Counted from the first letter of the stretch, positions 45,339 to 55,276 are shown. The stretch is DNA of 64,000 nt from an uncultured Bacteroidales bacterium (GCA_902793405.1 CADBDH010000011.1:62001-126000), one strand, 5' to 3'. Notes: a model not told the origin generated them from the letters alone. Numbers and translations: made by a program.

Positions 45339-45387
45339 GACAAGAAAGACAATTCCTTTATAATTTTGTCTTATTGTCTTTCTTGTC
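45339..45387 (+). repeat. Perfect 15-bp inverted repeat between gcvPB and lpdA
   Basis: GACAAGAAAGACAAT (45339-45353) is exactly complementary to ATTGTCTTTCTTGTC (45373-45387) across a 19-nt AT-rich spacer. A further direct copy of GACAAGAAGG lies just upstream. The right arm continues into TTTAGTTTT, so the hairpin might act as an intra-operonic attenuator or RNA-processing site. Confidence 0.7.
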
Positions 45388-45424
45388 TTTAGTTTTACCC
45401 TTTCTAATCATTTGAACAGACACT

Positions 45425-46762
45425 ATGTTTGACATTATTATCATTGGTGCTGGTCCTGGCGGTTATGAGACCGCTGCCGATGCTGCTGCACACGGCTTGA
45501 CCGTTGCCATCGTCGAGCGTGACCAGATGGGCGGTACCTGCCTGAACCGCGGTTGCATCCCCACCAAGGCCCTGTGCCGCAATGCCGAGGTCATCAACCT
45601 GATGCGCGAAGCCGAAGTGTGGGGCGTGAAGACCGGTGAAATGGCTTTTGACTATGCTCCCGTGTTTGAGCGCAAAGAGGCTGTCGTGAAACAGCTGCGC
45701 GAAGGCGTGGAAATGCTCATGGGTGCTCCCGGCATCACTGCCATCAAGGGCGAGGCTGTTCTCAAGGACGCCAACACCGTTGTTGTCAACGGCGAGGAAT
45801 ACCAGGCCAAGAACATCATCATCGCTACCGGTTCGGCTCCCCGTGGCCTTCCCATCGAGGGTGCGGACCTGGCCATGACCAGCGACGACATCCTGGCAAT
45901 GGAAACGCTGCCCAAGAGCCTGTGCATCGTGGGCGGCGGCGTCATCGGCATGGAGTTTGCCGCTGTGTTCAGCACGTTTGGTGTCGAAGTGACCGTCATC
46001 GAGTACTGCAAGGAGATCCTGCCTCCGTTCGACAAGGACGTGGCCAAGCGCCTGAAGACCGTCCTGAGCAAGCGCGGCATCAAGATCATTACCAGCGCTG
46101 CCGTCAACGGCATCACCCAGGGCGAGGACGGCTGTACCGTTTCCTATGAGCTCAAGGGCAAGCCCCAGAGCGTGACCTGCGAGAAGGTGCTCATGTCGGT
46201 AGGACGTCAGCCCGTGCTGCCCCAGGGACTGGACACTGTAGGCGTTACCGTGGGCCGTCGTGGCATCGAGGTGGACGACAACATGATGACCAACGTTCCC
46301 GGTGTTTATGCCATCGGTGACGTGAACGGTCGCATGATGCTTGCCCATGCTGCCAGCGCACAGGGACAGCGCGCCCTGCACGCCATCCTGGGCAAGGCCG
46401 ACGACATCAAGCTCGACATCGTTCCCAGTGCAGTGTTCACCGTGCCCGAACTGGCCATGGTTGGCTTGACCGAGGAACAATGCGCCGAGCGCGGCATGGA
46501 TGTGACGGTGAAGAAGTCGTTCTTCCGCAGCAACGGCAAGGCTGTCGCCATGAACGAGACCGACGGTCTGCTGAAGATGATTGTCGATAACGCTACCCGT
46601 CAGATTGTGGGTTGCCACATCTGTGGTGCTCACGCAGCCGACTTGATCCAGGAAGTGGTTACCGCCATGAATGCCGGTGCCACCGTTGACCTGCTGGCAC
46701 GCAGCATCCACGGCCATCCCACCTTGAGCGAGGTGATGCTGACCGCTGCACGCCAGTTCTGA
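45425..46762 (+). CDS. lpdA: Dihydrolipoyl dehydrogenase (L protein)
   Basis: Reoxidises the dihydrolipoyl arm of GcvH with NAD+. The 445-residue flavoprotein has the FAD motif IIGAGPGGYETAADAA, the redox disulfide GGTCLNRGCIPTK, a second NAD-binding GGGVIGMEFAAVF, and the C-terminal His-Glu dyad region HICGAHAADLIQE ... IHGHPTLSEVM. Last gene of the glycine cleavage cluster. Confidence 0.96.
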   Translation: MFDIIIIGAGPGGYETAADAAAHGLTVAIVERDQMGGTCLNRGCIPTKALCRNAEVINLMREAEVWGVKTGEMAFDYAPVFERKEAVVKQLREGVEMLMGAPGITAIKGEAVLKDANTVVVNGEEYQAKNIIIATGSAPRGLPIEGADLAMTSDDILAMETLPKSLCIVGGGVIGMEFAAVFSTFGVEVTVIEYCKEILPPFDKDVAKRLKTVLSKRGIKIITSAAVNGITQGEDGCTVSYELKGKPQSVTCEKVLMSVGRQPVLPQGLDTVGVTVGRRGIEVDDNMMTNVPGVYAIGDVNGRMMLAHAASAQGQRALHAILGKADDIKLDIVPSAVFTVPELAMVGLTEEQCAERGMDVTVKKSFFRSNGKAVAMNETDGLLKMIVDNATRQIVGCHICGAHAADLIQEVVTAMNAGATVDLLARSIHGHPTLSEVMLTAARQF

Positions 46763-46767
46763 TGCTT

Positions 46768-46793
46768 GTATTGCAAGCAACAGCTTGCAATAC
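46768..46793. repeat. REP-like palindrome, copy 1
   Basis: GTATTGCAAGC and GCTTGCAATAC form a perfect 11-bp stem around AACA, 5 bp after lpdA. The right arm GCTTGCAATACCT recurs at 55265-55277. Confidence 0.65.
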
Positions 46794-46823
46794 CTTAACA
46801 GTACTGCTACTACTCACAACAAC

Positions 46824-46868
46824 ACGCCACCCAAAGCCATGCTGCTCGTGGGTGGCGTACTGTTTTTA
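46824..46868 (+). terminator. Terminator of the glycine cleavage operon
   Basis: ACGCCACCC pairs with GGGTGGCGT around a 17-nt loop; ACTGTTTTTATTT follows. It lies between convergent lpdA and rsgA. Confidence 0.85.
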
Positions 46869-46880
46869 TTTCACCTTTCT

Positions 46881-47816
46881 CTAGAAGGGCTTGCGGTACT
46901 TGTTGTTGGGGTCCTCGTCGAGGATGCTCAGGTAACTGGTGAAGCGTGACGGGGCTATTGTGCCCTGCTCGACAGCTTCAAGCACGGCGCAACCCGGCTC
47001 GTGGGTGTGGGTGCAGTTGTTGAAACGGCAGTCGTCCGAAATCTTGAAAATCTCGGGGAAATAGTGGGCCACCTCAGCACGTTCAAAGTCGATGGTGCCA
47101 AAAGCTTTTACGCCCGGGGTGTCGATGATGGCTCCACCATCAGGCAGGTCGAGCAACTCGCTGAAGGTGGTCGTGTGCATGCCCTTGTGATGGGTGTGGC
47201 TCACGTCACCCACCCTGACATGGGCATCGGGGACAAGAAGATTGATGATGGATGACTTGCCCACTCCACTGTTGCCCGACAGCAGCGACATCTTGCCTGC
47301 AAGCTGTGCGCGCAAGGCATCGGCGCCCTCGCCTGTAGCCGCCGACATGGCCACCACCGGGTAGCCGATGCTCTCGTAGAGTGCTTTTAACTCCTCGAGC
47401 TTGTTTCGCCACTCATCGGTGTCCAAGAGGTCAATTTTATTGAAAACCAGCACTGCCGGAACCTGGTAGGCCTCGGCAGTCGCCAGGAAGCGGTCGATAA
47501 ATGTGGTGCTGGTCTCAGGATTGGTCAATGTGGCTACGAGGACCGCCTGATCGAGGTTTGCCGCGATAATCTGGAATTCCTTGGAGAGGTTGCTGGCACG
47601 GCGGATGATGTAGTTGCGGCGGGGCTCGATGTCGCCCACCACGGGAGCGTCACCGCCCTTGTCCTCGACCTGTACCCTATCGCCCACAGCGACAGGATTG
47701 GTGCAGCGCAGCCCCTTGAGGCGCAGCACGCCACGCATCTTGCAATTCACAGTGTTACCGTCGTCAAGACGAACGGTCACCCAGCTGCCGGTATTTTTAA
47801 TTACTAGTCCTTTCAA
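46881..47816 (-). CDS. rsgA: Ribosome small subunit biogenesis GTPase RsgA
   Basis: A circularly permuted GTPase acting in late 30S maturation. The 311-residue protein has an N-terminal OB fold ([20 protein letters not shown]). The permuted motifs come in the order G4 FNKIDLLD, G1 [16 protein letters not shown]2/G3 [10 protein letters not shown] and [11 protein letters not shown]-terminal zinc knuckle follows ([14 protein letters not shown]). It follows the AGCS transporter gene on the same strand across heptamer array G. Confidence 0.96.
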   Translation of the reverse strand: MKGLVIKNTGSWVTVRLDDGNTVNCKMRGVLRLKGLRCTNPVAVGDRVQVEDKGGDAPVVGDIEPRRNYIIRRASNLSKEFQIIAANLDQAVLVATLTNPETSTTFIDRFLATAEAYQVPAVLVFNKIDLLDTDEWRNKLEELKALYESIGYPVVAMSAATGEGADALRAQLAGKMSLLSGNSGVGKSSIINLLVPDAHVRVGDVSHTHHKGMHTTTFSELLDLPDGGAIIDTPGVKAFGTIDFERAEVAHYFPEIFKISDDCRFNNCTHTHEPGCAVLEAVEQGTIAPSRFTSYLSILDEDPNNKYRKPF

Positions 47817-47854
47817 TTCAAATAACTCAATTCTGTTAACCGATTATAGTTGAA

Positions 47855-47889
47855 TTTCTAACTTCTAACTCCTAACTCCTAACTCCTTA
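47855..47889 (-). repeat. Heptamer tandem array G (4 units, AGCS-rsgA gap)
   Basis: On the transcribed minus strand: TTAGGAG, TTAGGAG, TTAGAAG, TTAGAAA, directly following TTAAGGAG that includes the transporter stop TAA. The unit matches array F (TTAGAAG). Confidence 0.8.
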
Positions 47890-49305
47890 ATCCCATGCCT
47901 CTAGGTCGTCGGCCACTTCGGGAAGGTCGCTGCGGTGGAAGACAGGATTCTCGATGCCACGGCGACGCTGGTCACGATAGTTTTTCAACAACTTGAAAGC
48001 GTATTTGCTCAGGAACGCCAGGGCTATCAGGTTGCACAGGGTAACCAAAGCCATGAACAGGTCACCCATATTCCACACGAACTCGAAGCTGGCTACAGCG
48101 CCAAGGAAGACGAAGCCTCCACCCGAGAGAATGCGGAATACGGTAAGCACCCACTTCTTGTCGGTCAAAAAGCGGATGTTGGCCTCGCCATAGTAATAAT
48201 TGCCGATGATGCTGCTGAAGGCGAACAGGAAAAGGGCGATGGCCACGAATATCGTTCCCCAACTTCCCACCTGTGATTCCAGCGAGGCTTGTGTGAGTTG
48301 GATACCCTCAAGACCTTTGTTAGTGTACAGGCCACTGACGAGCACCATGAAGGCGGTGCAACTGCACACGACCAGCGTGTCGGTAAACACGCCCAAAGCC
48401 TGGATGAGGCCTTGCTTGACGGGATGGGAGATGTCGGCAGTGGCTGCCACATTGGGGGCACTACCCTCGCCCGCCTCGTTACTGAACAGACCTCGCTTGA
48501 CGCCTACCATAATGGTCATGCCCAAGCCACCGCCAGCGACTTGCTCAAAACCGAAAGCGCTCTCGATGATGAGTTTGAACACATGAGGCACCATGTTGAT
48601 GTTCATGATGATGACAACCAGGGCTAGGATGAAATAGCCGATGGCCATGATGGGCACCATGATGCTGCTCACACGGGCAATGCGCTGAATGCCACCAAAG
48701 GCGATGAACAGGGCAATCGCAGTGATGATGCAACCCACCACCAGTGGGTCGAAACCGAAGGCCTTGTTCAAGGCGCCGCAGATGGCGTTGCTCTGGATGG
48801 AATTATAGGAGAGGCCAAAGGTCAGTGTGATGAGTACGGCGAACAATCCCGCCATCCACTTGCTGTGCAAACCACGGCTGATGTAGTAGGCTGGGCCGCC
48901 GATGAACGACTCACTGGACGGACGTTTGAACAACTGTGCCAGCGTGGCCTCGACAAAGGCCGTTGCCGAGCCGAACAGCGCAATCAACCACATCCAGAAG
49001 ATGGCACCCGGACCACCCACAGCAATGGCGGTCGCCACACCAGCCAGGTTGCCCGTTCCTACACGAGTAGCCATCGAGACGGCGAAGGCCTGGAACGAAG
49101 AAATATGTTTTTTCTTGCCGCTATGGGTCGATGACGAGTCAACGAGTTGGCAGAACATGTCACCAATCATCGTGAACTGCACAAAGCGGCTGCGTATCGT
49201 GAAATACAGGCCGCACAGTATCAATGCACCTATCAGCAGATAGGCCCACAGGGCGTCGTTAATCGATGTAATTATATTATTGAGGGCGTCAAGGTTAAGC
49301 GTCAT
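47887..49305 (-). CDS. Sodium:alanine/glycine symporter (AGCS family)
   Basis: A 472-residue polytopic membrane protein. Family segments: YFTIRSRFVQFTMIGDMFCQL, ATRVGTGNLAGVATAIAVGGPGAIFWMW, FIGGPAYYISRGLHSKW, GVKRGLFSNEAGEGSAPN and the late helix FAFSSIIGNYYYGEANIRFL. These proteins co-import Na+ with alanine or glycine. It lies just beyond the glycine cleavage operon on the opposite strand, so glycine supply is a plausible role. Confidence 0.93.
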   Translation of the reverse strand: MTLNLDALNNIITSINDALWAYLLIGALILCGLYFTIRSRFVQFTMIGDMFCQLVDSSSTHSGKKKHISSFQAFAVSMATRVGTGNLAGVATAIAVGGPGAIFWMWLIALFGSATAFVEATLAQLFKRPSSESFIGGPAYYISRGLHSKWMAGLFAVLITLTFGLSYNSIQSNAICGALNKAFGFDPLVVGCIITAIALFIAFGGIQRIARVSSIMVPIMAIGYFILALVVIIMNINMVPHVFKLIIESAFGFEQVAGGGLGMTIMVGVKRGLFSNEAGEGSAPNVAATADISHPVKQGLIQALGVFTDTLVVCSCTAFMVLVSGLYTNKGLEGIQLTQASLESQVGSWGTIFVAIALFLFAFSSIIGNYYYGEANIRFLTDKKWVLTVFRILSGGGFVFLGAVASFEFVWNMGDLFMALVTLCNLIALAFLSKYAFKLLKNYRDQRRRGIENPVFHRSDLPEVADDLEAWD

Positions 49306-49381
49306 TTCTTGCCAAGTCTATTGATTGATGCAAAATTAGGAAATAATCAGTGATTTTAGGTCTTCTTTGCGGAATAATTTT

Positions 49382-49389
49382 TAAATTTG
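49382..49389 (+). promoter_or_regulatory. -7 box of the GH2-GH3 operon
   Basis: TAAATTTG, 22 bp upstream of the ATG at 49412. TTG at 49367-49369 is only 12 bp away, so the -33 element is doubtful. Confidence 0.45.
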
Positions 49390-49411
49390 CTGAATAAAAC
49401 AAAGAGTAATT

Positions 49412-52400
49412 ATGAAAAATCCAATCACATTATTATTGATAGCCATGCTGTGCATTACCGTTAGCGCCCAGCAGTTGAACCGCCCCATCGGGCAATATCC
49501 GGGCAATCCAAGCGAGTATTATGGACCCAAACTGGTTCAAAACACCTCAAACCGAGATCTGGCATTACACCGCATGGTGTACCAGTCCTCGTCATGGGAT
49601 TCTAACCTCACGTCACAACTATTGACCGATGGCATCATTGATAAGGAACTGCCCGCATGGCTCAACGTCACCACCCCCGACGGGCCGCTACCGCCTCACA
49701 AGCGCGAGGCCTGCATTGACGGCAACGAGTGGACGAGCAACATAGTGATGGGTAGCAACACCTGGCTGCAATATGACTGGGAGAATATGGCCATCGACAT
49801 CGATGAAGTGGAGATGGTGTGCAGTATGGCCTACCGAGAGGAGGCACCACGAGGATTCAAGATCAGGCTGATCACCTCCAAAGACGGCAAGAAATGGAAA
49901 GTCGCCGATGAGTGGAAAGGCGACTCACTGCCTGGCGAACCGTCATGGAACCGCGTCCATAGTGATCCCAACAAAAACTCGGGAGATGACCTGTTGCCCA
50001 CTCGCAAAATCGTCCATACATTCAAACTGAATGGCAAACCATTCTCACACATGAAGCTGGAGATGGTCACCCCCAGCGCGGTTCACTGGACCTTTACCGA
50101 ACTGAAAATGAGGAAAAATGGCCAGCGCGCCAAGGGTATTTTGCCAGCAGAGCATTTTGTGAGCGCATGGCGCAGTCTGGGCAACCATGACGAATGGATA
50201 ACCGTTGATTTGGGAGCCATAGCTGATTTCTACAGAATACATTTGTATTGGGTAAACAGTCCCAAGAGTGGTAATATCCAAGTCTGCGATGACAATGTCA
50301 ACTGGCGCACTGTTGGGCAACTGCCACCGAAATCCTTGCCATTTAAAAAAGGTCTTCAACTCATCACATTACCCGAAGAGGCACGCGGAAGATACGTCCG
50401 TATCAATATGATTGAGCCCAACAAGAACGGACTGCCTTTTTGCCTGAAAGAAATAAGCATCGATGGACAGCCTGGCGGACTTATCGCTGTTCCACATGAG
50501 GCTGGAGGCTGGCAAGACGGCAAGTGGCTGCTCAATGGCGGAAACTGGCAATTACAACGCGCTTCACACCTTGTCCAACCCAAGAGGAGTGTTCCTCCCC
50601 TTGTGGCGACTGTTCCCGCCACTGTGTTGTCGAGTTATGTCAATGCAGGAGCTTTGCCCGACATGAACCATGACGATAACCTGATGCTGGCATCGGAGTC
50701 GTTTTTTAATGGAGATTTCCTCTACAAGCGCACGTTTGATTTGCCTAAAGAAATGCAGGGCAAACGTGTATTCTTGAACTTTGACGGTATCAACTGGAAA
50801 GCCGAGATAACACTAAACGGCACGAATTTAGGACGTATTGAGGGCGCCTTCAAGCGAGGAAAGTTTGACATTACGCCTTACCTCAAGAAGTTTGATAATG
50901 AATTGCAGGTGCTCATTATTGCCAATGCCAATCCCGGCGGTGTGAAGGTCAAGACCGAAAAGAATACCGACTTCAACGGCGGTATCCTCGGGTCAGACAA
51001 CCCCACGTTCCATGCCACGATTGGTTGGGACTGGATATCGACCATCCGCGGTCGGGATATCGGTATTTGGGACGACGTTTACTTGACGGCATCCAGCGAC
51101 GTGACCGTGAGCGATCCCGTGGTGACTACCACGCTGGCCGAGGGCGACACCCTGGCTAGCATGACCCCAGCCGTAATGTTGACGAACCATAGTGACATGG
51201 CTGTAACCGGCATGCTGCATGGCCATATCGGGGAGATCTGCTTTGAGAAGCAAGTCACTCTTGCCGCTGGTGAAACGATTGAGTCGACCTTTAGTCCCAA
51301 TGAATTCCCGCAGCTTAAAGACCAACGGATGCGCTTGTGGTGGCCAAACGGCTATGGCGAGCCTTACTTGTATGATGCAGGCTTTGAGTTTATCGTCGAT
51401 GGGCAGCAGAGCGATGCCGTGGAGTACAAAGCTGGAATCCGTGAGGTCAAGACTGTGGACAAGGACACAAAACTGAAGATTTACATCAATAACCGGCGAC
51501 TGGTGCCGCTGGGCGGCAATTGGGCATTCAGTGAGAACAACCTGAACTACCGCGGTAGGGAGTTTGATGCTGCCGTGCGCAATCACAAGGAGATGAACTA
51601 CAACATGATCCGCAACTGGGTGGGCATGACCGGTGACAAGGAATTCTTTGAGGCTTGTGACCGCTACGGTATCATGGTATGGCAGGACTTCTGGCTGGCC
51701 AACCCGGCAGACGGTCCCGACCCCGACGATGAGGCGATGTTTATGGATAATGCACGCGACTTTGTACTCAAGATCCGTAACCATCCCTGCATCGGCATCT
51801 ATTGCGGACGCAACGAGGGCTATCCTCCCAAAACGCTTGATGACGGGTTGCGTAACGCTGTGGCATCGCTGCATCCTGGACTGGATTACATCTCCAGTTC
51901 GGCCGACGATGGCGTGAGCGGCCATGGACCCTATTGGGCGATAAGCGCCAAGGAATATTTCGAGAAGCAGACCGGCAAACTGCACACCGAGCGTGGTATG
52001 CCCAATGTGATGACCTATGAAGGCTTAAGCCGAATGCTGGATTCTGACCACCAGTGGCCGCAGAACATCTATTGGGGCCGCCATGACTATACCATGGAGG
52101 GCGCTCAACGTGGGGCTTCTTTCAACAAGCTGATTGCCGACAACTTTGGTGAGCCGACATCGGCTCAGGAATTCTGTGACTGGGCACAGTGGATCAACTA
52201 TGAGGGTTACCGGGCTATGTACGAGAGCGGCAGCCAAGACCGCATGGGATTGCTCATCTGGATGAGTCACCCGTGCTGGCCGTCGATGGTGTGGCAGACC
52301 TATGACTACTACCTGGAGCCCACGGCTGCCTACTATGGTGTGAAACATGCCTGTGAACCGTTGCATGTGCAATGGAACCCCGTGAGCAACTGTGTTGAAA

Positions 52401-52936
52401 TCGTCAACCGCTCGGCTGGACATCAAGAGGGAACCGTCAAGGCCAGCATCATCAACCTGAACGGGGAAACCGTTTGGGAACAGGTGCAAGGCTACGTCTG
52501 CGACGAAGACATGACGCTGGACATGATGAAGGTAGAAGTGCCCAAAGAGATTGCCGGAGCCTATTTCCTGCGCTTGACACTGAAGGATGACAAGGGCGTT
52601 GTCAAATCGATGAATGACTATGTGAACTCGACCATCGAGAATGACCGTACATCATTGCATGACATTCGACAGGCCCAGGTGACGGCTGTAGCCAACGGCA
52701 AGAGCATTACCATCACCAATTACGGCAATGTGCCAGCTGTGATGCTGCGGCTTAACCTCAAGGGCGATGACGGCGAACAGATTTTGCCGGTTATCTACAG
52801 TGACAATTACCTGCACCTGATGCCCGGTGAAGCCCGCACTATCGAGATCGAGTGGAAGGCTGAGGATGCGCGTGGCTGCAAGCCCATTGTTGAGATTACA
52901 GGAATGAATGTAACAAAACTGACTGTACAATTATGA
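49412..52936 (+). CDS. Secreted GH2-family glycosidase with discoidin-like modules
   Basis: A 1174-residue enzyme with signal peptide (ending ITVSAQ). Residues 45-340 look like two F5/8 type C (discoidin) modules (NTWLQYDWENMAIDIDEVEM; DEWITVDLGAIADFYRIHLYW). A GH2 jelly-roll sugar-binding domain follows (FLYKRTFDLPKEMQGKRVFL; NFDGINWKAEITLNG), then an immunoglobulin-like domain and the TIM barrel. The likely acid/base is E802 (YCGRNEGYPPK) and the nucleophile E860 (HTERGMPNVMTYEG). This resembles beta-mannosidase or exo-glucosaminidase-like GH2 rather than beta-galactosidase. It overlaps the GH3 gene by ATGA. No SusCD pair is present. Confidence 0.9.
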   Translation: MKNPITLLLIAMLCITVSAQQLNRPIGQYPGNPSEYYGPKLVQNTSNRDLALHRMVYQSSSWDSNLTSQLLTDGIIDKELPAWLNVTTPDGPLPPHKREACIDGNEWTSNIVMGSNTWLQYDWENMAIDIDEVEMVCSMAYREEAPRGFKIRLITSKDGKKWKVADEWKGDSLPGEPSWNRVHSDPNKNSGDDLLPTRKIVHTFKLNGKPFSHMKLEMVTPSAVHWTFTELKMRKNGQRAKGILPAEHFVSAWRSLGNHDEWITVDLGAIADFYRIHLYWVNSPKSGNIQVCDDNVNWRTVGQLPPKSLPFKKGLQLITLPEEARGRYVRINMIEPNKNGLPFCLKEISIDGQPGGLIAVPHEAGGWQDGKWLLNGGNWQLQRASHLVQPKRSVPPLVATVPATVLSSYVNAGALPDMNHDDNLMLASESFFNGDFLYKRTFDLPKEMQGKRVFLNFDGINWKAEITLNGTNLGRIEGAFKRGKFDITPYLKKFDNELQVLIIANANPGGVKVKTEKNTDFNGGILGSDNPTFHATIGWDWISTIRGRDIGIWDDVYLTASSDVTVSDPVVTTTLAEGDTLASMTPAVMLTNHSDMAVTGMLHGHIGEICFEKQVTLAAGETIESTFSPNEFPQLKDQRMRLWWPNGYGEPYLYDAGFEFIVDGQQSDAVEYKAGIREVKTVDKDTKLKIYINNRRLVPLGGNWAFSENNLNYRGREFDAAVRNHKEMNYNMIRNWVGMTGDKEFFEACDRYGIMVWQDFWLANPADGPDPDDEAMFMDNARDFVLKIRNHPCIGIYCGRNEGYPPKTLDDGLRNAVASLHPGLDYISSSADDGVSGHGPYWAISAKEYFEKQTGKLHTERGMPNVMTYEGLSRMLDSDHQWPQNIYWGRHDYTMEGAQRGASFNKLIADNFGEPTSAQEFCDWAQWINYEGYRAMYESGSQDRMGLLIWMSHPCWPSMVWQTYDYYLEPTAAYYGVKHACEPLHVQWNPVSNCVEIVNRSAGHQEGTVKASIINLNGETVWEQVQGYVCDEDMTLDMMKVEVPKEIAGAYFLRLTLKDDKGVVKSMNDYVNSTIENDRTSLHDIRQAQVTAVANGKSITITNYGNVPAVMLRLNLKGDDGEQILPVIYSDNYLHLMPGEARTIEIEWKAEDARGCKPIVEITGMNVTKLTVQL

Positions 52937-55251
52937 TAAAACGCTCGCTTGTCACAATTATAGCATTGGCACTCATGTCTATTAGCATGAATGCCAAGGA
53001 CAAGTACCCTTATCAGAACGCTAATCTACCTGTGGACCAGCGTGTGGAGGACCTGCTCTCTCGCATGACCCTTGAGGAGAAAGCTGGGCAGATCGTGTGC
53101 CTGATGGGCTGGGATTCCTATCAGATTAACGGCAAAAAAGTGGCCGTTAGCGACAAGTTCAAGCATGAGGTGGATAGCCTGCATGTGGGCATGTACTGGG
53201 CGGTGTTCCGTGCCGACCCATGGACGCGAAAAGCCATCGCCAACGGACTCAATCCCACTCAGGCTGCTCAGGCGGCCAATGCTATGCAACGCTATGCCGT
53301 CGAGAAGACCCGTCTGGGCATTCCCATCTTTCTTGCCGAGGAGGCGCCTCACGGCCACATGGCCATCGGGGCCACTGTATTCCCGACTGGACTTGGCATG
53401 GCCGCGACCTGGTCACGTGACATAATGCAAAAGACAGGAGCAATCATCGGCAAAGAGGTGCGCTCGCAAGGCGGACACATCAGTTACGGGCCGGTGCTGG
53501 ATTTGGCCCGAGAGCCTCGCTGGTCGCGAGTCGAAGAAACGCTGGGCGAGGACCCGTACTTGAGTGGCAAGATGGGCGAAGCAATGATACTGGGCCAGGG
53601 AGGAGGTGACTTGAGTCTTCCCTACTCGACCATCGCGACGCTGAAGCATTTTATCGCTTATGGTGCCAGTGAGGGCGGGCAAAACGGTGACCGCAGTATC
53701 GTGGGTCCAAGAGAGCTGAAGCAAGTGTTCCTGCCACCATTCAGGCGCGTGCTCGATGCAGGGGCCTTGTCGGTAATGACATCTTATAACTCGCTTGACG
53801 GTGTACCCTGCACAGCTAACCAAGAACTGCTGACTGGCGTATTACGGAACAATTGGGCGCTTAACCGAGGTATCGTTGTGAGCGACCTGTTCAGCATCGA
53901 CGGGCTTAGAGGGACACACCGCACTGCAGTATCGTTACAGGATGCAGCCATCCAGGCGCTGCTGGCGGGTGTTGACGTTGATCTGGGCGGTAACTGCTAT
54001 GTCCAACTTGCTGATGCCGTGAGGCAGGGCAAGGTCAGTGAGGATGCGCTCAACCAAGCCGTCAGGCGCGTGTTGCGATTGAAATTTGAGATGGGGCTGT
54101 TTGAACACCCTTACGTTGACGATAAGACCGCAGGCAAACTTGTGAATAATGCTGAGGCCGTGGCTACAGCAAGGCAAGCGGCAAAGGAATCCATCACCCT
54201 GCTTAAAAACGACGGCATCCTGCCATTGAGCAAGGGTCTAAAGGTAGCTGTCGTCGGGCCCAATGCCGACAACGTCTATAACATGCTGGGCGACTACACC
54301 GCGCCACAACCCGATGGCAAAGTGATTACGGTATATAACGGCATTAAGGCCATGATTGGTGAGGCCAACTGTGTTTATGCCAAGGGCTGTGCTATTCGTG
54401 ACACCGTTGATTTCGATATCGCCGCAGCAGTAGAGGCTGCCCAAAGCGCTGATGTAGTTGTTGCCGTAGTGGGCGGTTCGTCGGCCAGGGATTTCAAGAC
54501 TTCATACGAGGACACAGGTGCTGCCAGTGCAGAGCAAAACACCATCAGTGATATGGAATGTGGCGAAGGCTTTGACCGTGCCACACTTGACCTGCTGGGA
54601 AGGCAGAATGAGTTGCTGACAGCATTGAAAAAGACCGGCAAGCCGCTAGTTGTTGTCTATATCGAGGGGCGCCCGTTGAACAAGAATTGGGCCGATGAGA
54701 ATGCCAACGCCCTGCTTACCGCCTACTATCCAGGTGAACAAGGCGGCAATGCCGTTGCCGACGTGCTCTTTGGGGACTATAATCCTGCCGGACGATTGCC
54801 TGTGAGCGTGCCACGTCATGTTGGCCAGTTGCCCGTGTATTACAACCAGTCCCGACCTGTGGCACACGATTATGTGGAAATGACAGCCAAGCCGCTGTAT
54901 CCGTTCGGCTACGGGTTGAGTTACACGTCGTTTGAGTACAGTGAGTTGAGCATTGCCGGAGATCAAGTTTCCTTCAAAATCACTAACACGGGCTCGCGAA
55001 CGGGTGACGAAGTGGTGCAGCTCTATGTGAGCAACACGGGAGCCACAGTAGTGCAGCCAGAGCGGCAACTGATCGGGTTCGAGCGAGTGACCTTGGATGC
55101 TGGGGAAAGCCGCGTCATCACTTTCACTGTCCTGCCCGTTGATTTGGCTATCGTGAACGACAAGATGCAGTGGGCTGTCGAGGGGGAACATCTGTTGCTC
55201 ATCGGGAGCTCGAGTGAGGATATCCGGTTAACCGGGAGGCTGGCGTTTTGA
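52933..55251 (+). CDS. GH3-family beta-glycosidase
   Basis: A 772-residue secreted enzyme (signal peptide MIKRSLVTIIALALMSISMNA). Domains are the N-terminal TIM barrel (RVEDLLSRMTLEEKAGQIVC; KHFIAYGASEGGQNGDRS) with nucleophile D318 in GIVVSDLFSIDGL, the alpha/beta sandwich (VAVVGPNADNVYNMLGDYTA) and a C-terminal fibronectin-III-like domain (YPFGYGLSYTSFEYSEL; PERQLIGFERVTLDAGES). It releases terminal beta-linked glucose or xylose; specificity is not readable. It starts within the GH2 stop codon, so the two act on the same glycan in sequence. Confidence 0.93.
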   Translation: MIKRSLVTIIALALMSISMNAKDKYPYQNANLPVDQRVEDLLSRMTLEEKAGQIVCLMGWDSYQINGKKVAVSDKFKHEVDSLHVGMYWAVFRADPWTRKAIANGLNPTQAAQAANAMQRYAVEKTRLGIPIFLAEEAPHGHMAIGATVFPTGLGMAATWSRDIMQKTGAIIGKEVRSQGGHISYGPVLDLAREPRWSRVEETLGEDPYLSGKMGEAMILGQGGGDLSLPYSTIATLKHFIAYGASEGGQNGDRSIVGPRELKQVFLPPFRRVLDAGALSVMTSYNSLDGVPCTANQELLTGVLRNNWALNRGIVVSDLFSIDGLRGTHRTAVSLQDAAIQALLAGVDVDLGGNCYVQLADAVRQGKVSEDALNQAVRRVLRLKFEMGLFEHPYVDDKTAGKLVNNAEAVATARQAAKESITLLKNDGILPLSKGLKVAVVGPNADNVYNMLGDYTAPQPDGKVITVYNGIKAMIGEANCVYAKGCAIRDTVDFDIAAAVEAAQSADVVVAVVGGSSARDFKTSYEDTGAASAEQNTISDMECGEGFDRATLDLLGRQNELLTALKKTGKPLVVVYIEGRPLNKNWADENANALLTAYYPGEQGGNAVADVLFGDYNPAGRLPVSVPRHVGQLPVYYNQSRPVAHDYVEMTAKPLYPFGYGLSYTSFEYSELSIAGDQVSFKITNTGSRTGDEVVQLYVSNTGATVVQPERQLIGFERVTLDAGESRVITFTVLPVDLAIVNDKMQWAVEGEHLLLIGSSSEDIRLTGRLAF

Positions 55252-55252
55252 G

Positions 55253-55276
55253 TGCAAGCCGGAGGCTTGCAATACC
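55253..55276. repeat. REP-like palindrome, copy 2
   Basis: TGCAAGCC and GGCTTGCA form an 8-bp stem around GGA, one base after the GH3 stop. GCTTGCAATACCT is shared with copy 1 at 46768-46793. Confidence 0.65.

Noticed and set aside
45404-46780. 458-codon minus-strand open frame opposite lpdA
   Set aside because: A shadow of lpdA, whose redox and nucleotide-binding motifs are complete.
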